Shown: piece by piece, positions 59,870-64,000 of the stretch
Numbering within the stretch: the stretch's first letter is position 1
How the letters are laid out: each line of letters starts with the position of its first letter
Origin: Streptomyces sp. TG1A-60
GTDB lineage: Bacteria; Actinomycetota; Actinomycetes; Streptomycetales; Streptomycetaceae
Direction of reading: 5' to 3'
Length of the DNA stretch: 64,000 bases
Assembly: GCF_037201975.1 (NCBI RefSeq)
Contig: NZ_CP147520.1
Location: forward strand, 5,766,001-5,830,000
Program-made: the position numbers and the translations under genes
Notes under the pieces: model-generated
Databases searched by the model: none
What the model was told of the DNA's origin: nothing
Seen by the model: the letters and a program-made list of their open reading frames with translations, nothing else

Positions 59870-60340
59870 TCAGAGGCGCAGCCGCATCGAGGGGTCCGGC
59901 TTACGTACGAAGCCCAACGAGGCGTAGAGCGGCTCGGCCTCGGCGGAGGCGTTCAGGTCGACCTGCGCGACACCCCGCTCGCGGAACCAGTCGAGGACGG
60001 CCTCCATACAGGCACGGGCGTGGCCCCGGCGCCGGCAGTCCGGGTCGGTGGCCACGCTGAAGACATGGCCGACCGAGCCGTGCGGGTTCCCGGTCCGGCC
60101 GATCCGGTACTCGATCGTCCCCGCCACCAGCGCGGCGAGCGCGCCCGGCCGCTCCGGATGGTCGATGACGAAGGCCGCGAACTCCCCGTCAGGGTCGGCG
60201 AGTCGGTGGCGTACGGTCGGCAGGGACTCGGCGTGCCAGTCCGTGGAACCACCCGTGCTCGCCATCGAGTCGATCAGCACCTGTCGCAGCCGGAGCACTT
60301 CCGCCGCGTCCGTGGCCGTGGCACGTCGTACGAGACCCAT
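59870..60340 (-). CDS. GNAT family N-acetyltransferase
   Basis: 156 residues. The acetyl-CoA pyrophosphate-binding motif is CRRRGHARACMEAVLDWFRERG (Q/RxxGxA pattern), and beta strand 4 GHVFSVATDPD precedes it. The C-terminal LNASAEAEPLYASLGFV is the standard end. Substrate unknown. ATG at 60340. It is divergent from the MerR gene. Confidence 0.92.
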   Translation of the reverse strand: MGLVRRATATDAAEVLRLRQVLIDSMASTGGSTDWHAESLPTVRHRLADPDGEFAAFVIDHPERPGALAALVAGTIEYRIGRTGNPHGSVGHVFSVATDPDCRRRGHARACMEAVLDWFRERGVAQVDLNASAEAEPLYASLGFVRKPDPSMRLRL

Positions 60341-60400
60341 GCCCGCACGTTAACGAGCGCGATCACGTCGTGTCCGCGGGTTTTCTCACCTGTTCGCTTG

Positions 60401-60418
60401 CTTGGAGCGCACTCCAAG
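60401..60418. promoter_or_regulatory. MerR-type operator
   Basis: CTTGGAGCGCACTCCAAG is a perfect seven-base inverted repeat with a four-base centre, between a TTGCTT-like -35 and TTTAGCGT -10. Dyads inside a long promoter spacer are the MerR-family hallmark. It lies about 20 bases before the MerR ATG. Confidence 0.85.
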
Positions 60419-60435
60419 GTTTTAGCGTGGTGGGC

Positions 60436-60909
60436 ATGACGGTGATCGAGACCACAAGTACCACCAGTACGGCCGGTACCGACAGTTGTGCCGGTCCGCC
60501 ACGCCAGTCCCGGCGGCCGGACGGGCAGGACCGGTACACGATCAGCGAGGTCGTCGACCTCACCGGTCTGACGGCGCACACACTGCGCTGGTACGAGCGG
60601 ATCGGGCTGATGCCGCACATCGACCGCTCCCACACCGGCCAGCGCCGCTACCGCAACCGCGACCTCGACTGGCTCGACCTCGTCGGCAAGCTGCGGCTGA
60701 CCGGCATGCCGGTCGCCGACATGGTCCGGTACGCGGAACTGGTGCGCGAGGGCGACCACACCTATACCGAGCGCTTCGAACTGCTCAAGGCGACCAGGCA
60801 GGACGTCCGGTCCCGGATCGCCGAGCTCCAGGACACCCTGAACGTGCTCGACCGAAAGATCAACTTCTATGCGGACACCGGGCGGGACCTGCCGTCTGAA
60901 AGGGCCTGA
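60436..60909 (+). CDS. MerR family transcriptional regulator
   Basis: 157 residues. The MerR helix-turn-helix is RYTISEVVDLTGLTAHTLRWYERIGL, then a wing with HTGQRRYRNRDL, and a long dimer helix (AELQDTLNVLDRKINFYADTG). No Cys metal site is visible, so it is likely to sense redox or small organic ligands. ATG at 60436. In other streptomycetes such genes pair with an aldo/keto reductase; here that partner is a ruin (next feature). Confidence 0.92.
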   Translation: MTVIETTSTTSTAGTDSCAGPPRQSRRPDGQDRYTISEVVDLTGLTAHTLRWYERIGLMPHIDRSHTGQRRYRNRDLDWLDLVGKLRLTGMPVADMVRYAELVREGDHTYTERFELLKATRQDVRSRIAELQDTLNVLDRKINFYADTGRDLPSERA

Positions 60910-61137
60910 TGACGGACGACAGGATCGCGCGGACACGGCTGGGAGCCGACCGGCCCCGAGGCCGGCGTACAGGGCCTCGGCTGCATGGGCACGAGCTCGC
61001 GTACGGCCCCTCGGACGCGGGGGAGCCGAGGGCACCCTGGAGCGCGCGCTGGAACTGGGTGTGACCCTCTACGACACGGCGCACGCGTACGGCGGAGCGG
61101 AGAACGAGAGTTCCTCTCCCCGTTCTTCAAGGCACAC
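60909..61137 (+). pseudogene. Truncated, multiply frameshifted aldo/keto reductase
   Basis: Starting from an ATG overlapping the MerR stop, the reading MTDDRIARTRLGAD, then GVQGLGCMG, then LAYGPSDAGEP, then TLERALELGVTLYDTAHAYG, then EFLSPFFKAH can be followed only by changing frame four times (one insertion, three deletions). These are the first 75 residues or so of a typical 330-residue aldo/keto reductase, with the catalytic Asp and Tyr region intact. The remaining 250 residues are gone. It is a decayed gene. Confidence 0.85.
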
Positions 61138-61138
61138 C

Positions 61139-61987
61139 CTAGAGCTCCGCCAGGAGTTCCGCCTTCTTCGCACTGAACTCCTCGTCCGTGACCAACCCCG
61201 CCTCGTGCAACTCCCCGAGATGCCGGATCCGGTCGGCGATGTCGGCCGGATCCCGCCGGGGCACGGCCCCGGCCAGGGCCGCACCCGCGGGCCCCGCGGA
61301 GCGCACCGCCGCCAACACCGCCGCGGCGAACGGCAACGACTCGTGCACCGGCCCGTACCCGAGCCCGAACACCACGGTCGCGGGATCCTGGTCAGGCTGC
61401 GGCTGCTGCCCCGCGTCGCGCGGGAGCAGCCGCAGATACCCCTCGAAGATCTCCGGCGACCGCCACTCCACCCCGCTCAGCGCACCGACCGGAAACGTCT
61501 GGTCACCGGCCTTCCACTTCGCCGAGGAGGCCCCCGTCCAGGACCACCGGAACGATACCGACCGCCCGTCGAACGACGCCTTGCCGTCGTAGGCCTTGAA
61601 CTGCAACGGCACTTCGGGCGCGGCCACGAGGAACCGCTCGGCCGGCCCGGACTCGGTCAGCCGTGCCCGCAGCTCGTCGGCGTAGTACTCCGCGAGTGTC
61701 TCCTGCTCGGCCGGCAGCACCAGCCGGTACGGGTCGGAGCCCTCCTTGAGCTGGTCGGCCGCCGTCTCCATCAGTGGATCGGCGCCCGGTCGCGGTGCGG
61801 CACGCAGAACCACGGTGCCCCGCTTCCCCCGTGTCAGAGTCACCCCCGCGATCGCTTCCAGGGGGATGCGCCGCTCACCGAGCGCCTGGAAGAGCTTCGG
61901 CGTGCGAATCCCCCGTTCGAAGCGGATGAGCACGGAGTCGGACCCGAACTCCCAGGCGGCATGAAATCCGGCCAGTACGTCACCCAT
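61139..61987 (-). CDS. DUF4429 protein with C-terminal SHOCT domain
   Basis: 282 residues. Two DUF4429-like halves (VLAGFHAAWEFGSDSVLIRFERG; LQFKAYDGKASFDGRSVSFRW) are followed by a SHOCT domain at the end (IADRIRHLGELHEAGLVTDEEFSAKKAELLAEL). SHOCT segments are short oligomerisation modules. Function unknown. ATG at 61987 fits relatives that begin MGDVLAG; ATG at 61996 is possible. Confidence 0.88.
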   Translation of the reverse strand: MGDVLAGFHAAWEFGSDSVLIRFERGIRTPKLFQALGERRIPLEAIAGVTLTRGKRGTVVLRAAPRPGADPLMETAADQLKEGSDPYRLVLPAEQETLAEYYADELRARLTESGPAERFLVAAPEVPLQFKAYDGKASFDGRSVSFRWSWTGASSAKWKAGDQTFPVGALSGVEWRSPEIFEGYLRLLPRDAGQQPQPDQDPATVVFGLGYGPVHESLPFAAAVLAAVRSAGPAGAALAGAVPRRDPADIADRIRHLGELHEAGLVTDEEFSAKKAELLAEL

Positions 61988-62062
61988 GCGGCTCATCGTA
62001 TGCGTGCGACGCGGCGAAGTCCCGACCGAGGCGAACCGCACTTTTTCGCTCCTCTACGCGCG

Positions 62063-63271
62063 TCAGGCCGCAGCGCTGTCGGAGAGACCCGTCAGACACG
62101 CGTCGTCCTCCCGCGCACAGTGCACCGACTGATACGTGCCGATGCCGATCTCGGCGAAGTTGTACAGGCTCTCGGTGCCCGGCTCGAAATAGCCGCTGTG
62201 TCCCTCGGCGTCGGCCGCCGACAGGATGCGCGCACCGAACTCCGCGGACATCGGGTCGGCGCCGTGGCCGAGCCCGCCGACCTCCAGGTAGGGCACGTCC
62301 TGGACCCAGTCGTCGGCGTCCCGCATGGCCCACACCCGGGCAGCCGTGCGCAGTTGGGCGGCCGTGTCGGCGCGCATGCCGGGGCTGCCCGCGACCGCTA
62401 TGTCGGTGACCCGCGACGGCAGCGAGCGAGCGGCGACCCCGCACACCACGGAGCCGTAGCTGTGGCACACCAGCGCGACCGTGGAGCTGCCGGGCAGGCT
62501 GCGCACCAGCGCGTTCAGCCGGATCGAGCCCTGCTCGGCGCGGAGCGCGGTGGCCGAGTCGAGGCCGAGCCCGCCGGGCGCGGTGTAGTCGGCCCAGGCG
62601 ATCACGGCCGTACGCGTCACGGGGCTCGCCGCGCGCTCGGCCTTGTAGAGCGACTCGGCCATGCCGACGGGCGCGGAGTACCGGCGGTTGGTGCGCTGGA
62701 AGTTGATGACGTTGGTGTCGACGCCCGGGACGACGACCGAGACGCGCTCGGCCCGGTCGAGGTCACCGAAGACCTCGGCGACCCGGCCGGTGCCCTCGGG
62801 GTCGAAGGCGAGGATCTGCCGGTTCACCGCGGCCAGCATGTCGAAGCGGTGCATCCGGCGGCCCGCCTGCTGTCGGCCGGTCCCGGAGAGCCGCTTGTCG
62901 TGCATGCGCTCGCGTTCCCGCCCGCTCTGCTCCTTCAGCGCGATGCGGTTGGCCCGGTAGCGCAGCTCGACGGGGGCGCCGTTCATGTTGCCGACCGCGA
63001 GCGGATAGCGGTGGACGAGCCCGGTGCGCTGCCGGTCGGTGAGCGAGGTGAAGAAGGCGGCCAGGCGGTGCGGGGAGGCGTCGGCGTCCGGCAGTTCACG
63101 GCCGTCGAGGTGGCCGCGCTGCCACGCGGAGAGCGACGCCTGGAGCGGCGGCTCCGCTCGATGACTGCGGATCGCCGTCCAGCCGGTGGTCGCCAGCATC
63201 ACGAAAACCACGGCCAGCGCCAGCAGTAGGCGCCAGACGTTCGGTTGCGGGGAGGTGTCGAAGGAAGTCAC
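62063..63271 (-). CDS. Secreted or membrane-anchored alpha/beta hydrolase (DUF1023)
   Basis: 402 residues. An N-terminal helix VWRLLLALAVVFVMLATTGW anchors or exports the protein. The nucleophile elbow is CHSYGS, with Gly-rich surroundings; the Asp is likely in the DADDWVQD region, and a His in GHSGYFEPGT. It fits the DUF1023 alpha/beta hydrolases found in actinomycetes. GTG at 63271. Substrate unknown. Confidence 0.85.
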   Translation of the reverse strand: MTSFDTSPQPNVWRLLLALAVVFVMLATTGWTAIRSHRAEPPLQASLSAWQRGHLDGRELPDADASPHRLAAFFTSLTDRQRTGLVHRYPLAVGNMNGAPVELRYRANRIALKEQSGRERERMHDKRLSGTGRQQAGRRMHRFDMLAAVNRQILAFDPEGTGRVAEVFGDLDRAERVSVVVPGVDTNVINFQRTNRRYSAPVGMAESLYKAERAASPVTRTAVIAWADYTAPGGLGLDSATALRAEQGSIRLNALVRSLPGSSTVALVCHSYGSVVCGVAARSLPSRVTDIAVAGSPGMRADTAAQLRTAARVWAMRDADDWVQDVPYLEVGGLGHGADPMSAEFGARILSAADAEGHSGYFEPGTESLYNFAEIGIGTYQSVHCAREDDACLTGLSDSAAA

Positions 63272-63736
63272 TGAAAGGACACACTAAGAGAACGGAAGGG
63301 TCTCGCGTTAGCCGAGTGAGGGGGATCACGTTTCGATCACACCCGTTCAGCGTGCTGCGCAGAGAACCTCCGGATGCTGCCGGTACGGGTGCGCTTCAGT
63401 CACCAAGCGCGGCGAGAACGCCGAGGCGGTGCCGGAGGGGCGCACATCTAACAGCCACCGCTCCGCTCCGTGCACGGGTTTGCGCCCACGTTCGCCTATC
63501 AGGGTGACAAGACCGAAGACCGCTTCCACCCGGTGCGCGTCGCAGGTCACAGTAAGTCAAGTCCTCCGCACGGCATGGTCCATCGACGGCGGAGTGACCC
63601 GGGAGTCTGCGGCGCGCTGCCGGAGGGGGCAGCGCGCGCAGACAGACCCGACAACTCTCCCCGGTTTCAACCACACCGTAGGGGTACTCGCCGTTCTGTA
63701 CGCGAACTGACCGCGAGGTTCAGGGAGTTGTTGACG
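63272..63736. other. Intergenic region upstream of the alpha/beta hydrolase gene
   Basis: About 465 bases, less GC-rich than the neighbours. No gene, tRNA or repeat is recognised. Short frames here have Cys-containing segments but no family match. Divergent promoters for the hydrolase and the membrane-protein gene should lie here. Confidence 0.5.
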
Positions 63737-64000
63737 ATGGCGGGCTTCGGACACGGTACGCGCAGGCACCCCCGATCACGTGGCCGGACGTGGTCACGGA
63801 CCGGGCCGGATCGCGCGACCCTCGGCATCATCGGAGTCATCTGCGCGGTCGCGGGCTTCTTCGTCCTGGGCATCATCCTCGGCCCTGTCGCGATCCTCTG
63901 CGGCTGGCTGGCCATGAACCGCAGCTGGTCCGGCGCCCGCCCCGTCCCCGCGGTCATCGCGGTCGTCCTGGGTGCCATCGACACCGTCCTGGCCATCGTC
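63737..64000 (+). CDS. Small membrane protein, DUF4190-like, cut by the window end
   Basis: The first 88 residues are visible. An Arg-rich N-terminus is followed by two hydrophobic helices (LGIIGVICAVAGFFVLGIIL and VIAVVLGAIDTVLAIV) with GPVAILCGWLAMNR between, which fits the DUF4190 small membrane family. AGGGAG lies about 11 bases before ATG at 63737. The stop lies beyond the window. Confidence 0.7.
   Translation, partial: MAGFGHGTRRHPRSRGRTWSRTGPDRATLGIIGVICAVAGFFVLGIILGPVAILCGWLAMNRSWSGARPVPAVIAVVLGAIDTVLAIV

Noticed and set aside
63396..63710. Possible WhiB-like or other small gene in the last intergenic region
   Set aside because: Cys spacing does not fit WhiB, and no ribosome site or family pattern is seen.

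Overview
The window is chromosomal DNA from a high-GC actinomycete, almost certainly Streptomyces. The grounds are strong G/C bias at third codon positions, many GTG starts, ATGA/GTGA gene overlaps, and lineage-typical genes: the fasR-fabD-fabH-acpP-fabF order known from S. coelicolor, an SCO2400-type protein, DUF3145, DUF2613, DUF4429-SHOCT and PucR-type regulators. I saw no rRNA, tRNA, CRISPR array, insertion sequence or prophage.

Layout. (1) 0-4 kb: a LuxR/NB-ARC regulator facing a MEDS-STAS protein and an RsbW-like ATP-binding protein. (2) 4.2-16.7 kb, minus strand: a tightly overlapped operon with a GT4 glycosyltransferase, three methyltransferases, a giant AftD-like arabinofuranosyltransferase, a condensation/acyltransferase-like protein, a DMT-family membrane protein and a Trm112-like protein, preceded by a DUF3068 protein. 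It looks like a pathway that builds and decorates a cell-envelope or secreted glycan. (3) 16.9-18.3 kb: DUF2613 and a PucR regulator. (4) 18.7-20.4 kb: an IclR regulator and an SMP-30-type lactonase. (5) 20.5-24.6 kb: XRE regulator, ImmA/IrrE-like metallopeptidase, DUF6545 membrane protein and FAD oxidoreductase in one operon. (6) 24.9-45.2 kb: a sugar-use region with a GH51 arabinofuranosidase, a ChvE/MmsA/MmsB-type importer with mutarotase, enolase-superfamily dehydratase, zinc dehydrogenase and an unassigned protein, and a LacI regulator with a YtfQ/YtfR/YtfT/YjfF-type furanose importer. A PLP aminotransferase with a repetitive tail and an anti-sigma-like ATPase sit inside it. (7) 45.3-52 kb: MarR and a CurA-like reductase, a serine hydrolase, two SGNH hydrolases and an EI24 membrane protein. 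(8) 52-57.6 kb: DUF3145 and the fatty acid synthase operon with FasR. (9) 57.6-64 kb: pirin, decayed fragments, a beta-lactamase-like hydrolase, GNAT, MerR next to a ruined aldo/keto reductase, DUF4429-SHOCT, an alpha/beta hydrolase, and a membrane protein cut by the window end.

How parts may work together. GH51 would release arabinofuranose, the YtfQ-type importer would take up furanoses, and the ChvE-type importer would take up pyranoses. Mutarotase, dehydrogenase, lactonase and enolase-type dehydratase form a plausible non-phosphorylative sugar oxidation route. A shared GTTCG-N25-CGAAC site upstream of the IclR gene and of the GH51 gene, with a near match upstream of ytfQ, suggests that IclR ties these dispersed units together (inference).

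Quality note. Three otherwise well-conserved genes (GT4, ImmA-like peptidase, zinc dehydrogenase) each look one base short at a run of four or five G/C. Systematic homopolymer under-calling in the assembly should be ruled out before they are called pseudogenes. The aldo/keto reductase remnant has several shifts and a truncation and is real decay.
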